From: Synaphobranchus kaupii
Lineage: Eukaryota; Chordata; Actinopteri; Anguilliformes; Synaphobranchidae
Reading direction: 5' to 3'
NCBI GenBank assembly: GCA_029718625.1
Contig: CM056376.1
Coordinates: 84,216,541 to 84,280,540, forward strand
DNA length: 64,000 nucleotides
Shown here: in pieces, positions 22,161 to 36,206 of the stretch
Position numbering within the stretch: the first letter of the stretch is position 1
Layout: every line of letters begins with the position of its first letter
Notes under the pieces: model-generated
Database searches by the model: none
Told to the model about the DNA's origin: nothing
The model's input: the letters and a program-made list of their open reading frames with translations, nothing else
Position numbers and translations under genes: made by a program

Positions 22161-24780
22161 CTGTTGCGAGGGGACACAGAGTTGAATCAAAATCATAGGG
22201 ATAGAGAAACACCCGGAACAGATGAGCACATGGAGATAGAGGAACCCAGCCAACAATGATTGTTGCAAAATTATCACCATCTGGTCCAATTCCTATATTT
22301 TTCTGGTGCTGGTAAAGATTCTGCTGGAATTCTATATAAAATCAGGTACCTGTTTATTCTCTATTTCTGTGCTTATTCTGGACATCATTTTGAGAAGAAC
22401 GGTATATTCACAGATTTCCTAAGCCACACACCAGGCTCCGACTGGCATGGAACTTGCAACTCCAACTTCAGACGCTACACCAGATTATGTGTGTAGTACA
22501 CATACTGAGGTGTAGCAGTGCTGGCTGTGTGGTTTCAAAGAAATGTTAAGTAGAACAATTGCTTAATGAATATGCAGCAAGGGTCTAACAAGAGTCTCGT
22601 AATTTTGCATGGCCTTTTCTTGCCAATGATTTTAGTCATTTACAGGACATGGTTCAGATGTTGCTAGGTGAAGTTTATTAATTTCCTGTAACCAGCAACA
22701 TCCCTGATTTATTCCTGTAATTACTTGCGGATAACCACAGGCTTCCAGCTTCAAAGTGGGTGGTGCTCGTGGCTTTGTATAAACACTTGAGTTTTGTAAA
22801 AGGTTATGTTAGGTAGAGTTTAGAGCTCTGAATGTACAGTGTGTCTGTTTTGTACAGGCAGGTTTATGATTTATATATTAACAAACCATTGGACACCACT
22901 TTATATTTTGACTACTGTAGTGAAGATTATGCCATAAGCCAACAGATCTCTTTGTATTTTATTTTTTACGTACATATCAATGACCTATTTTAAATCATTG
23001 TATGTCTGCTGCTGGCAGGCAGAAGAATTGCCCCACTGGCTATCAATAAAGTACATTCTATTCTAACCATAGTTACTCTCAATACCTCTCAGAAACATTA
23101 GGATTGCAGGGTGATAAGGACCTGCTATCCCATGAATTGATGAGTACTAAATGAACAAGTGTCAGTGGAGAAGGTTGACACAGGGTAGTCGATACTCAGC
23201 GATGAGAGAAAGAGTGAGAGAGAGCCGTGAGCCAGGGAAACCCAGGGCGATAGAGGGAGAGTGAAAGGGAGATAAAGTGAAAGTGAACCCTCCCAGTGAA
23301 AGCAAGGGTCAATCAGATGGTGAACAAAGGAAGGAATAATGCTGCATGGAACAGTAAATGGAGAACTGGAAAGCCTTCATCTGTCCCAAGATTGGGTTAA
23401 GTTGGTCATATGCTGTTTTTGTGTCCACTTTTCCTCCACTCCACAGTTCAAGCGTGCGTGTACTGTGATTGCCTGCTGCATCCCGCTGAAAGAGCTCTGC
23501 AGTGGGTCATGTCAGTGAATCCTCGTGCTTCCCCAGAGCCTGCACATAATTCTCATCAAAGGTCTTAATTGAAGTGTTGTTACGTCCCTATGCTGCTTCA
23601 CGAGTGCGCCCTTCTAATTCTTTTGTATGCTAACGCATTTCCCTCTGCTCACCTGAGTCTTGATTGGAAATTGCAATCACCTGTGCTGGATTTCCGAGAG
23701 CATATGTATTTGCGTTCTCTAGCTCATGGTCTTTTGTTCCCTTTGGCTAACTTCATGCACGTTGCCAGTTTTGCTGCCATACTGAAGCTCGTTCTTGGTA
23801 GTGATGGGGAAACAAAGCTTTCTGAAGCAACAAAGCATTCCGCCCCATTGTGTTTAAAATGGATTCATCACTCGAAGCTTTGATTAACACAGTGCGCACT
23901 AGTGCCATCTGCTGGTCAGAACAATTTAGCGTGAGTGTAATAATTTACGTGAGTTTGGAGCAACGAAAGGCCCTCGCCGGGTATTATTTACATGTGATTT
24001 AATTTCATTCAGTACTGCCCACAACAATTAACGTGATCCACATTGAACCAGGACAGGGAGAGAGCTGGTCACTCGTTTTCAGGGTCTCTGCTCTTCTCCA
24101 CTTTTTCGAATTGCTTTCGAACGTGAAATGTATACCGTTCTAAACAAACAAAAAACACTTATCTGCTGACCGTAATATAGAATGCCATCCTGGCTATCGA
24201 TAGTTAACGTAGCGAGCTAGCGCAGCCTGGTAATAATCTGGTAGATATCAATGTAGTAGTGCTTATTTGTTACAAACCTGGTAGCCCCAATTGAAAACTT
24301 ATGTTTCGCCATGCTAATTTTTAAAAATTTAAATTACGGTAGTCCCGCAAGTTCGATTTGTACAACTTGGGGAATTCGGTCACGCACATAATACATTTTT
24401 CCTCCATTTTGGGTTTGCGAAGTTGGTCCGTTCAGTACCGCCCACTCTCTAGCTATTGGCTGCGCTTTGAAAGGTCAGCGACTGGAGGGGTCAAAGTTGA
24501 ATTTGGTTGAACTTTGAGCGCTGCGCTCACCGCTTACCAGAGCGCAAAGCAGCAAACGACTCTCCATTGATATCAACAGCACTTGCCACCTATGCGCGGC
24601 CTATGTGAAACCAGGGTGACGTGCTTTATTTGGAAACCGGTTCTTGCATTCGGAAATCGGTAATTAAAGGGAAACTGACCCTGTTTATGGGACTTGGTAT
24701 TCTATAGTATATACATTGGTCAATTGGGAGAAAGCTCAATTTTTTACAGTATCGCCTTTTTAGAAAGGAATAGATCAGAG
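22161..24780. other. Intron; possible hAT-like fragment
   Basis: Near 23800 the sequence TAGTGATGGGGAAACAAAGC with AAGCAACAAAGC resembles the start of a fish hAT-type element, but no matching far end was found. Nothing else was recognised. Confidence 0.35.
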
Positions 24781-24789
24781 TAGCTTAAC

Positions 24790-25452
24790 AAGCCTGTGGA
24801 AGACTTATTTTGCCTTTTGCACTCTCAATCAGGTCACTCCACTGGCTGCCAGTTGCAGCCAGGATCAGGTTCAAAGTTCTGACCCTGGCCTACACTGCAG
24901 CCAATAGGACAGGCCCCGCCTACCTGCAGGACTTAATCCAGAACTATGTTCCTGCTCGACCATTTCGCTCTTCTACAGCGGGGCGACTGGCACTTCCCCC
25001 CCTCCGTGTCAAAGGCTCTCGCTCGTCCCGACTGAGGAGTTTTTCCACCTTAGCTCCTCAGTGGTGGAATGAACTTCCCATTCCCCTACGTTCTTCTCCA
25101 ACCCTGTCTGCATTCCGTCGAGGTCTGAAGACACACCTCTTCAGACTCCACCTTGACTGATATTCTAACCTAGGAATATCAGTTCCCTGTGTTTACTAGT
25201 TCCCTGTGTTTTCCTGTCTGTTTATTATAGTTTATAATAGTATCTAGAATAGAAATGTAGTATTGCTGATTTACCCACAGCTTACTGTGAACTACAGTCA
25301 ACGTTCATTACTAGGGATAGCTGCTACATTATGGGAAGGATGTGCTTTGTCTTGTCTGTTCTGTAGTGATCTTGATGATGTCTCTGTATGCACTTATTGT
25401 ACGTCGCTTTGGATAAAAGCGTCTGCTAAATGAATGTAATGTAATGTAATGT
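24790..25452 (+). mobile_element. 5'-truncated L2-type LINE, 3' end
   Basis: It carries the last part of a reverse-transcriptase ORF (24822-25160), a short 3' untranslated region and a tail GTCGCTTTGGATAAAAGCG at about 25406-25424, ending AATGTAATGTAATG. The tail is nearly identical to the SINE tails in this window, as expected for a LINE and its SINE partner. Confidence 0.85.
24822..25160 (+). pseudogene. L2-type LINE reverse transcriptase, C-terminal remnant
   Basis: The frame opens with SIRSLHWLPVAARIRFKVLT, the conserved C-terminal motif of L2/CR1-group LINE polyproteins, and continues with TGPAYLQDLI and later APQWWNELP and LKTHLFR before a stop at 25158. Catalytic reverse-transcriptase motifs and the endonuclease lie upstream in a full element and are absent here. 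It is a truncated insertion, not a host gene. Confidence 0.85.
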
Positions 25453-25643
25453 CAATCAATTTTGACTTTTATGTGTGTGCATTTTAACAGGCTTATTTGT
25501 GTTTAAGGCACATTTTCTTGTTCGACCATTTTTAGCCCCTCGGTTATTGTAACGCAGGTGGGTTTTCGAGTTGTAACAAGTGTTAAGAACTAAAGACTCC
25601 AGATGAATGTAAAATATGGGTTTTCCTATTGGTAGACACACAT

Positions 25644-25667
25644 TCTCTCTCTCTCTCTCTCTCTCTC
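25644..25667. repeat. (CT)n microsatellite, left flank of LINE
   Basis: A pure CT tract ends where the LINE sequence begins; its partner tract lies at 27122-27160. Confidence 0.9.
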
Positions 25668-25669
25668 AG

Positions 25670-26914
25670 GCTACTATATGCAGTGGACCTAAGCTGGAGG
25701 CCGGGAGCTTTCCACTTTTTGAGGCAGGTGGACAACTTAGGCTGTGACTGGCAGCTGTTTGGGATGGACCTACCCAGACTCCACACAGAGGTGCTGCCTG
25801 ATTTTTATCAGAGTGTCTTGAATGCTTGGGAGTTGCTGAAGGTGGAGAGGCGCGAGGAAACGGTGACTGTAGACTCCGTTTGGAGGAGTGTTTGTTTTTT
25901 AACCCTCTTATTCCTGACGCAGCTCTCCGCTCTGGTGTCATGCTCCACGCCTTTATAAGGGGTGGAGTAAAAAAACTGGGAGACTTGGTGAAGCTGGAGA
26001 AGGGGACTTGGAAACCTGCAGAGGAATTAGCCAGGACTTTGGCAGTTCACTCCATCAGATGGTGTGAGCAGTGGCTGAAACGGCTAAAAAGCTGTCTCCC
26101 CCCTTGTGTACAAGAGGCAATGGAGGAGGCTTTGGACAAAGGGTGCAGAACAAGTTTGGACTTAATGGGGCCCTCCTTCTGGGTGGGACCTGCAGTTCAA
26201 CCATTTCAGGGTCCTTTTTTGAGAGAGTTTCTCCCTCAACCAATGCAATTTCAGGGAACAGAAAAGAAAATGTTGTATTCTTGGTGTGTGAGAGTGATGC
26301 ATGCTGCTTTCCTGGGGTCTCAGCCTCGGTCCAAGTGGGCAGAGAGGTTCAAATGTGAAGGGGAGCTGTCCCCTGCATGGAGAACATGCTACAAGCCTCC
26401 ACTGCCAAAAAGGTCAGGAGACCTGCAGTGGCAAATTATCCACAGGATAATTTCAGCAGGACGGTATCTGAACCGGGTAGATTCTAACATCAGCCCAGAT
26501 TGTGTATTCTGTGGGACAGAAGAAACAGTGGAACACATGTTTTTAGACTGCCCCAGACTCCCTTTCCTCTTAGAGTTTTTAAAAACAATTCTGGAACCAC
26601 TTGGGGTCATTGTTGATGAAATAATATTCATATTAGGTCTCAAGTACAAGAAAGCAATAAAGCACAGAGTTGCATTGGTTAATTTTGTGTTAGGCCAAGC
26701 AAAACTGTCCATATGGACCACAAGAAAGCACCAGATTAAAGGAACTGGTCCAGTAGATGTGGTAATGTGGCTACGTTTCCTGATAATTTCCAGGTTAAAG
26801 CTGGAGTTCACTTATTATGCACTGATGAAGGATTTGGGGGCCTTTGAGTCAAGATGGTGTGTAAATGATTGCCTGTGCTCAATGAATGAAGGACAGTTAG
26901 TTCTTCATGTTTGA
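25670..26914 (+). pseudogene. Non-LTR retrotransposon ORF2 C-terminal region, frameshifted
   Basis: A first piece (25670 to about 25885, one frame) reads RLLYAVDLSWRPGAFHFLRQ and on to the KVERREETVTVDSVWRS region. The reading then continues in another frame from about 25880 as ECLFFNPLIPDA to the stop at 26912. The second piece has the RSGDLQWQIIHRI motif followed by CVFCGTEETVEHMFLDCPRL, a CxxC...HxxxxC zinc knuckle of the type that closes Tx1/L1-like ORF2 proteins. Reverse-transcriptase catalytic motifs are upstream and missing. One frameshift and 5' truncation make it inactive. Confidence 0.8.
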
Positions 26915-27118
26915 AGTTTGTTACAGTTTTGTTTTTTTTTCTTTTCTTTCTGGGATAGTTTTGTTTGGTTTTGTTTAGTTTTCTTTATTTTTATTCTGAA
27001 TGGCCTACCTTTGGTTTTTTCATTTTGGTTGGATGACTTCAAACTACAAAAAATGTAGGCAGTGTGGTGTGAAAATGTAACCCTGAATTGGTAATAAACG
27101 GCGTTTTAAAAGTCAAAA

Positions 27119-27119
<1 letters not shown>
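25670..27119 (+). mobile_element. Tx1-clade-like LINE inserted in (TC)n
   Basis: A 5'-truncated non-LTR element whose ORF remnant ends at 26914, followed by about 200 bp of 3' untranslated sequence with AATAAA near 27092 and a short A-rich end. (CT)n flanks it on both sides. Tx1-clade elements with microsatellite targets are known in fish (Kibi and Koshi, from memory), so this placement may reflect target choice. Confidence 0.65.

Positions 27120-27121
<2 letters not shown>

Positions 27122-27160
<39 letters not shown>
27122..27160. repeat. (CT)n microsatellite, right flank of LINE
   Basis: About 19 CT units directly after the LINE's A-rich 3' end. Confidence 0.95.
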
Positions 27161-27168
<8 letters not shown>

Positions 27169-28167
27169 TCTTTTCAAAACTCTGTTTTGGCTACATACCA
27201 ACCAAATTTCTCTCTCGTAACTTCAAGTTGTTGCAAATTGAAATCTTTTCAACATGCATTCTTACTTCAGCCACATGCAGCATGATTATTTGCACACTAT
27301 AGTTTAGCCTGTGTTGCCTGCAGGCTTCACAAGCTCAGTCTGACCACCATGATCCACAGTGCTGTGAAATCAGTCTCTGAGCCAGCCTGCTGTCACTTAT
27401 ACTGTTCACACAGGAATACCGTGGGACAAATGAACCCGGCCCATTTGCCGCTTTTATATGGAACAGCTGAGAACAGAGAAAAGAGGCCAGTCTCCCTTTG
27501 TCTCATTTTTCAATGAGAGAACAATTATATGGGAGTGCATAATCAGTATTAAGATTTATTTATTTTTTTAAACTTTTTGGTAAGATGTTGTGGATGCATT
27601 TCTAAATCACCAGCTCCTCAGTTTTCATAGCATTGCAGTGTACAGAAAAATACTTTCCAAAAAAAAAACTTGCATGTTAATTGACAGGTTCATGGGATAG
27701 ATTTCTATTTACATGGCTTTTATCATTTAACCCTGAATGTGTTCACAGTATTTCACTGTGGTACTTTTCTGTACCAAATCAATTCCCTTTGAGATGACAG
27801 TACGAGAAGCAAGCCAATATAAAAAACAAGACTCACACATCCTCAGTGGCTCTATTTAGATTTTCTGAATATATGTAAAATACGTCACTGTGAATAAAAT
27901 GTGAGAAAAACATCCTGTTTCTTTTTCTTTAACTCATTTAACCAACTGGAGAATTAAGCTTAATATTTGTTTAATTGTCAGTTGACTTTCAATCCCATGA
28001 GTCAATGCAATTTACAGTTGAGCAGTTTGCCCAGAAAAGTTAAATCTGGTTTTGTAAAAAATTCTCAGTTCTTGGCCTGTTGTGCCAGTTTTCTTCTACT
28101 AATAACCACATTTTGCCAGCTGGAATCATTATTTCAGTATAAATAATTAAGTAAAATAATAAAAACA
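27161..28167. other. Intron, nothing recognised
   Basis: AT-rich sequence with no visible exon or element ends. Confidence 0.5.
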
Positions 28168-28394
28168 ATTTCATGATGGTTAAGGAACTGGCCTTGTAAC
28201 CGAAAGGTTGTAGGTTCGATTCCCAGGTAGGACACTGCCGTTGTACCCTTGAGCAAGGTACTTAACCTGAATCGCTTCAGTATATATCCAGCTGTATAAA
28301 TGGATAACATGTAAAAAATGCTATAAAGTTGTGTAAGTCGCTCTGGATAAGAGCGTCTGCTAAATGCCTGTAATGTAATGTAATGTAATGTAAT
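28168..28394 (+). repeat. tRNA-derived SINE, head truncated
   Basis: It begins in the A-box region (GATGGTTAAGGAACTGG) and has B-box GGTTCGATTCC, the shared body, the tail GTCGCTCTGGATAAGAGCG and TGTAATG repeats. Same family as 17231-17471 and 36273-36504. Confidence 0.85.
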
Positions 28395-28835
28395 TCAATT
28401 ACGTAATGCTTGTAAAATAAGCATTGGAATATGTCATTGCTGTGGTTTTTCCACTGTTGGTCTAACTTGTGTACGTATATTGCCGCAGTAGAGGAATCTC
28501 CTGAGTTCTGAGGAAGATAGAATTTTATTGACTAAACCTCAATGGATAGGATGGATTTGATGGGTAACGCAGTGTGATTTGCCAAGAACGATATGCAGTC
28601 AGTTAATGCAGCATTATTGGTGAAGAGTTAAATACAGGAAAGGAGTGCTGTGTGATTTACAGCAATATACAGTAATATATTAGATAAGTGAGCTGGGATT
28701 GGCTGACAGCAAGAAATAGAATGACAGTGAAGTATGGTTGCGCTGATGGAAAGTGATATACAGTAGCGTAGTGGATAGTGAGTCGTGAGGGATATATAGT
28801 ACGGTAGGGGATTGTGGCTGTGTTGAAATACTCAC
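28395..28835. other. Intron, nothing recognised
   Basis: No exon or element is seen between the SINE and exon 4. Confidence 0.5.
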
Positions 28836-29138
28836 CCTCTCTCCTCTCCTCTACCCTCCTCTGGCTCTTCATGGTGATCTCGGCGCGCAGCGTGGTGATC
28901 TCCAGCTCGTACTCCTGCGTGGTGGCATGCAGACGCTGCAGCTCGGCGCGCAGCCGACACAGCTCCTCCTGCAGGCTGGCGATGTCGTTCTCCCGTTCGG
29001 CCGCTGCCTCCTCGGCTGCCTGCTGCAGCTCCAGCACCTCCTCCTGCGCCGCTCGCAGCTCCTCCTGCGCCTCCGCCAGCTCGCTCTCCTTCTCTTCCTC
29101 CAAGCTGTCCATCTCCTCCTGCACCGAGCGCAGCTGAG
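28836..29138 (-). CDS. ccdc136: ccdc136 exon 4
   Basis: The acceptor is CCCGCCCCCAG and the donor GAGG|GTGAGT; phase 1 to phase 1, about residues 149-249. The peptide starts AQLRSVQEEMDSLEEEKESE and contains ENDIASLQEELCRLRAELQ and then YELEITTLRAEITMKS. Nearly every residue of EKESEL, DIASLQE, LC and the closing MKS block recalls human CCDC136, which is the strongest evidence for the gene's identity. It is a dense heptad coiled coil with no globular domain. GC content is far above that of the surrounding intron, as expected of a coding exon here. Confidence 0.92.
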
Positions 29139-29309
29139 CTGGGGGCGGGGTTAAATATCAGCTGTCATTCATTTTTACTGCAGATTAACATTATTAACAT
29201 TAACATTATACTGCAGATTAACTAACATTATGGGACCTGAGTCACAATGATTCAATTAGTTTTAAGGGGTCAAGGAATAATTCTTATAGTTTTTCCCACA
29301 TTGGCTTAA

Positions 29310-29688
29310 AGCTGCAGTAGGCAGTTTGAAAATATACAAGGCAAAAAGACTTTTGCTCTCCTCCTTCCTATCTCTCTCCTAAGCCCCTCCGACCAAATTA
29401 TGCTCCAGTGCACGCGCAGAGACAGGCAGACAGGGAGGGGTTAATTCTACCCGGAGGATCTTTTGCTTGTAGATAGTTGCCCTGATTGTTAGCTACATAG
29501 CTAGCCCTGATTGGTTGGTTTTTGGAAGACCAGCTTGAGCTTGACAGCCTAGTACAGAGCCCAGGACACTCAAAGAAACCAGATTTGTTCTCAGAACACT
29601 TGATTTATTGATAGCTGCTGGAATGTAATGAGCAAATTTAGCAATTTCGCCAAAATTATATTGAAAAACAATCTTGCCTACTGCACCT
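29310..29688. mobile_element. TTAA-flanked MITE
   Basis: TTAA at 29306-29309 and 29689-29692 bracket a 379-bp unit with inverted ends AGCTGCAGTAGGCAG and, reversed, AGGTGCAGTAGGCAAG. Related in design to 6578-7054. Non-coding. Confidence 0.75.
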
Positions 29689-29692
29689 TTAA

Positions 29693-32010
<2,318 letters not shown>

Positions 32011-32098
32011 TTAAGAGAGGCAAATGTACTGCTTCACTTATGGACGGGGATGCACAGGTACGTACGGAGGTAAGCACTTTTAATGTTAACTTAATGTA

Positions 32099-33065
32099 CA
32101 AACCCCAATTCCAAAAAAGGTTGGGACAGTATGTAAAATGTACATAAAAGCAGAAAGCAATGATTTGTAAATTCTCTTTTACATATATTTAATTGAAAAC
32201 AGTACAAAGAAAATATATTTAATGTTTTACCTTATTGACTTTATTGATTTTCGTAAATATACGCAAATTCTGAATTTGATGCCTGGGACAGGGGCAAAAA
32301 AGACTGGGAAGTTCAAAAACCACCTGTTTGGAACATTCCACAGTTAAACAGGTGATGCTATCATGACTGGGTATAAAAGGATATCAAAAGACTCTTGATA
32401 TCTTATTTTCAGGTACTGTCACAAGCGATACTACAAACTCTCTGCATTTGAATGGATCTCTATGGGAATTGGGGGGTCGGACTAGATTAAGCTGTAAATT
32501 ACACGGGAATAGTATGGAACCCATGGTTGTCTAAATGGCTGTAAGTTATCACGGGTCTGCGGTATCAAACGAGCCTCGAACCATCTATGGAAAAAACTTA
32601 TTTTTTCCAAAAAACTTATTTTTCCATAGAGTTCATTCAATAGGAAAATGAGTCAGGAGAAACATCCATCTACTGCATATCTGGTAGCAGAGTGTTCCAT
32701 ACTATTCCCATGTAATTTACAGCAGAACCTACCTGAAAATAAGATATAAAGAGTCTTTTGATATCCTTTTATACCCAGTCATGATAGCATCACCTGTTTA
32801 CCGGTGGAATGTTCCAAACAGGTGGTTTTTGAACCTCCCAATCTTTTTTTTGCCCGTCCCAACTTTTTTGGAACGTGTTGCAGGCATCAAATTCGGAATT
32901 AGCGTATATTTACAAAAATCAATTAAGTGATAAAGTAAAACATTAAATATCTTTTCTTTATACTGTTTTCAATTAAATATATGTAAAAGAGAATTTACAA
33001 ATCACTGCTTTCTGCTTTTATGTGCATTTTACATACTGTCCCAACTTTTTTGGAATTGGGGTTTG
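32099..33065. mobile_element. Tc1/mariner-type foldback element, arms of about 480 bp
   Basis: TA flanks ends CAAACCCCAATTCCAAAAAA on both sides. The inverted match continues from the termini inward without a break for nearly the whole element, past TGGGTATAAAAGGATATC into foldback core copy 4, with the centre near 32615. No coding sequence is present. The arms differ only at scattered positions, so the strand could form a hairpin of nearly 1 kb. Confidence 0.85.
32380..32780. repeat. Foldback core, copy 4
   Basis: Contains AAAAGACTCTTGATATC, ATCTCTATGGGAATTGG and the central GTCAGGAGAAAC segment of the other three cores; here it is continuous with the long terminal arms. Confidence 0.8.
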
Positions 33066-35763
33066 TATGCTATGATGCAGTAATGTGAGAAAACAATAAA
33101 AAAACTGATCTCTTGCAACTTCTGTTGCTATAGCGTTTAAATTTCTTAGCTTGATTTGATCACTTGACAGCATGTTATTGTTTTTTGTTTTTTTACTTTT
33201 TACATTTTCTCCCCATTTGGAATTCCTGATTGTGTTTGTAGGCACGTCCATTTGCTGGAGCATCCTCTGTCAATTTAGTAGTGTGCAGATTATAATGGCT
33301 GTCTTCCAAATCACGTGCTAACAGCTGGGATTTCTTTTCACTCTGCAGCGCACCAGCTGAGCCGCACATGTAGGCCTACATTTCATGCACAGCCAGCACA
33401 GACAGACTGAAGGGCCCCGATGGACAAGAGGAGGGGAAACTCCTGATTGAAGCATTCCTCCCTGGGTGATATTACGGTCAATTCTGTAACATACCGCAGT
33501 TCTCCAAACCACAGAGGACCTGGCACAATCAGGATGAGATTCCGGACCGCAGGGCACATTTACGCATCAAGGACTTGGACTGTACTTTCCTTGACTTTTA
33601 AAAAAATCCAAAATAAAGTCAATTTGGAGCATCTGGGCTTGTTTTTTTTCATTCTGATCTGGATCCCTTCTCAGTAATCCCACCTGACACAAAGGCATCT
33701 CTATCTGCATGCCCTCAAATAGTATCCTGCTATAAGGCTGCCAAATGCGTACGTGATGTTTGAGTTTACATAAGGTCATCAATGACCCCAAATGAGAGAG
33801 AACTTTCAGCAGAACATGCAAGAATAATGTTGCACACATGCACCCCAATTAGCCACTCGGTTGTTACTCTCACTTTGCCATTAACACCACGAATGGCAAA
33901 GTGCAAATAACAATCCGTGCTGTTGTATTGGTAGCGTGGTAGTGGTAGAAACTACAGTAAAATACGGTGAAAGCAAGTAGCAATCTTTTTTTTATTTTTC
34001 CTATTTTATATATTCTTTATTTAAAATTTGAGTGTTTGCATTGGTTCAGAGTTGGTAAAATATGCAGTACTAAATTTATGTTTTCTTGATGTTGTACTGC
34101 TTCATCTTGATAATAATAACTGAAATCTGGATTGTCTTAGTTGAGATTTTTTATGTAATATATATTATCTGTTTTCATTTCATGGAGCTGCCATTTATTT
34201 CTAGGAAAGTGGATCAAAATCAACAAGGTAGTTTTGCGTTTTGAGAAAAGTGGGCAGTGTACATTTGGGCTGAAGTCCCATGAGACTTAGCAAGCACAAA
34301 CTCTTTCACTATAAACATTTTGTGAAGGGGAGCGATCATTTATGAAATTATGTTCTTTATTTATTTGTTTTACTTAAAGCATTACCACAGAGCACTAAAT
34401 GTGGCAGATATCTGTAATGTTTTTCTTAATATTATATTTTATTTTCTGTTTCCCAGTCAACCTTGTTTCACACAGTGATGCCAGGCTTCAAAATCACATG
34501 CATAAGCAGTTCCAATAAAACTGAGCTTTTACAAGTTGGGCAGCTTCAAGATGTCTGTAAATATGTTGTGGGTAAAGATTCCATTGTGCTTAGTGGAACC
34601 AGCCTTGTTAACAATTAAAAACAATTGCAATGAAACTGGTTGTGTATTAAATATTTGAGAGGCATTTTAAGCAGTGTAAACAGTGGGCAGAGCAATGGTC
34701 AGAGCAGCAGACTCAGACCATAGAGTATTAAGTTCAAATTAATTTGAATCCACTGATATTGAGTTAGGCATGCCAATATGCGAGACCTGCAAAAATGCAA
34801 ATTGGACTTAGTTATAGAATGTGCAATACGGAAATTTTTCAAGATAAGGGTGGCTCCTAAGCAAAAAATAGTATTTTATTTAATTTATCTATTTTCCCTG
34901 CAATAAAGGCTCTGAGACCAATAAAAGGCAATTCTATAATGTAGACATATGATTGAGAATATAAATTGAACACAAATTTGTGTGCTCGTTCTTGCTCTAC
35001 CGTGAAATGGAGTGTCATGATAGACCAGGGTTATGACTCTGTGAATTACTTTAGAACTCAGCAGTAATGGCCGTAGCAGTAGCTGGGCAATTCCAGGTCC
35101 CAAGTGTAGACAGCTGTTGTACAGAACCACAACAGCTGAGCATGCTCAGTAGGAATCACCCACGGGTGATGTTACAGTGCAGTCTGGAATGTCCAAAGAC
35201 AAAAGTTCTCTACGAATGCAGCTGTCGGAGGTTACAGATTAAACTGCATCCCACCTAGTGTGTCTACACAAAACCAACGAGCATGCTCAAAACAGAGGCT
35301 GCAGGGTAGCCAGCTGTTTCCTTAGGCACACATTCACACCAGCAAAGTGATCAACTAAACAAACAAATCATACATGCAATTCATTGTTAACGAATGTATT
35401 ATGCATTCAGTATGGTTAATGAATTAAAATGGGTGCACATGAAGTAATTTATTACATATATCCAGAAAAGAATCATAGAAATCATGTGGGATACTGTGGG
35501 ACTGGGCTATTGGAATGACAACTCATGGGCTCCCATATCTAATAGGTTATCATTACAGTATGTACCATGGATATTGTTGCCATTTATTAAAATCCTGAGC
35601 CCATATTCATAAAATGCAGAGTAGGATTGCTGGTATAGGATCCATTTTCTCCCTTTAGCTCATAATGCATAAGGATAGGATATGGAAAGGGGAAACCTGG
35701 TCCTAGAACAACCCGCCTACTATGGGATGTTTCATGAATGGGTCCTGTAATATTTGGGCTCAC
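33066..35763. other. Intron, nothing recognised
   Basis: AT-rich with no exon or element termini that could be supported. Confidence 0.5.
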
Positions 35764-36081
35764 CCTGCATCTCCTGAAAGCTGTCCTCATGTTTTTGGGA
35801 CACCTCCCTGGCCTCCTCCAGCTCGAGGAGCAGCTGCAGAACCTGGGACCGGAGCTCCTCCAGCTCCTGTTCCTCAGAAATCAGCTCCTCATTCCGCTCC
35901 TCCCGGTCCTCTGGTTTCTCCTCCTTCACCCCCTTTTCCACCTCCCCCTGCTCCTTGTCCACATTGGTCCCCTCTGCTTCCTTCTCTTTTCTCCCCTTGT
36001 TCTCCTCCAGCACCTCCCTCTCCTTGACAGTTAGCTCATCTTCCATGCCGGGTTTGTCTAATTTGAGATCGCAGGTGTCGT
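35764..36081 (-). CDS. ccdc136: ccdc136 exon 2
   Basis: The acceptor is CTCTCCCATCTCAG and the donor CAGG|GTGAGC; 318 bases, phase 1 to phase 1, about residues 18-123. The first two thirds are very acidic and low in complexity, with many E and K (KEREVLEENKGRKEKEAEG). The last third becomes the first heptad block: EQELEELRSQVLQLLLELEE, then AREVSQKHEDSFQEMQ. The latter matches the recalled human block with LEELRAQVLQL and a following HED. Human CCDC136 likewise has a poly-glutamate stretch just before it. Confidence 0.92.
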
Positions 36082-36206
36082 CTGAGATGGGAGAGACAGA
36101 GAGAAAGAGAGAGAGACATAAAGAATCAAGGTTTCAGTCATAATCTTCATTACTGTGTCTAAGCACCTGAGCTAATGAGATCCTCGTATCACTGAACTGT
36201 CTATGG

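Noticed and set aside
28814..29154. Long serine- and leucine-rich plus-strand frames over ccdc136 exon 4
   Set aside because: They are antisense shadows of a GC-rich coiled-coil exon whose minus-strand frame fits CCDC136 and the splice phases.
35722..36143. Proline/leucine-rich plus-strand frames over exon 2
   Set aside because: Antisense shadows of the glutamate-rich coding exon.
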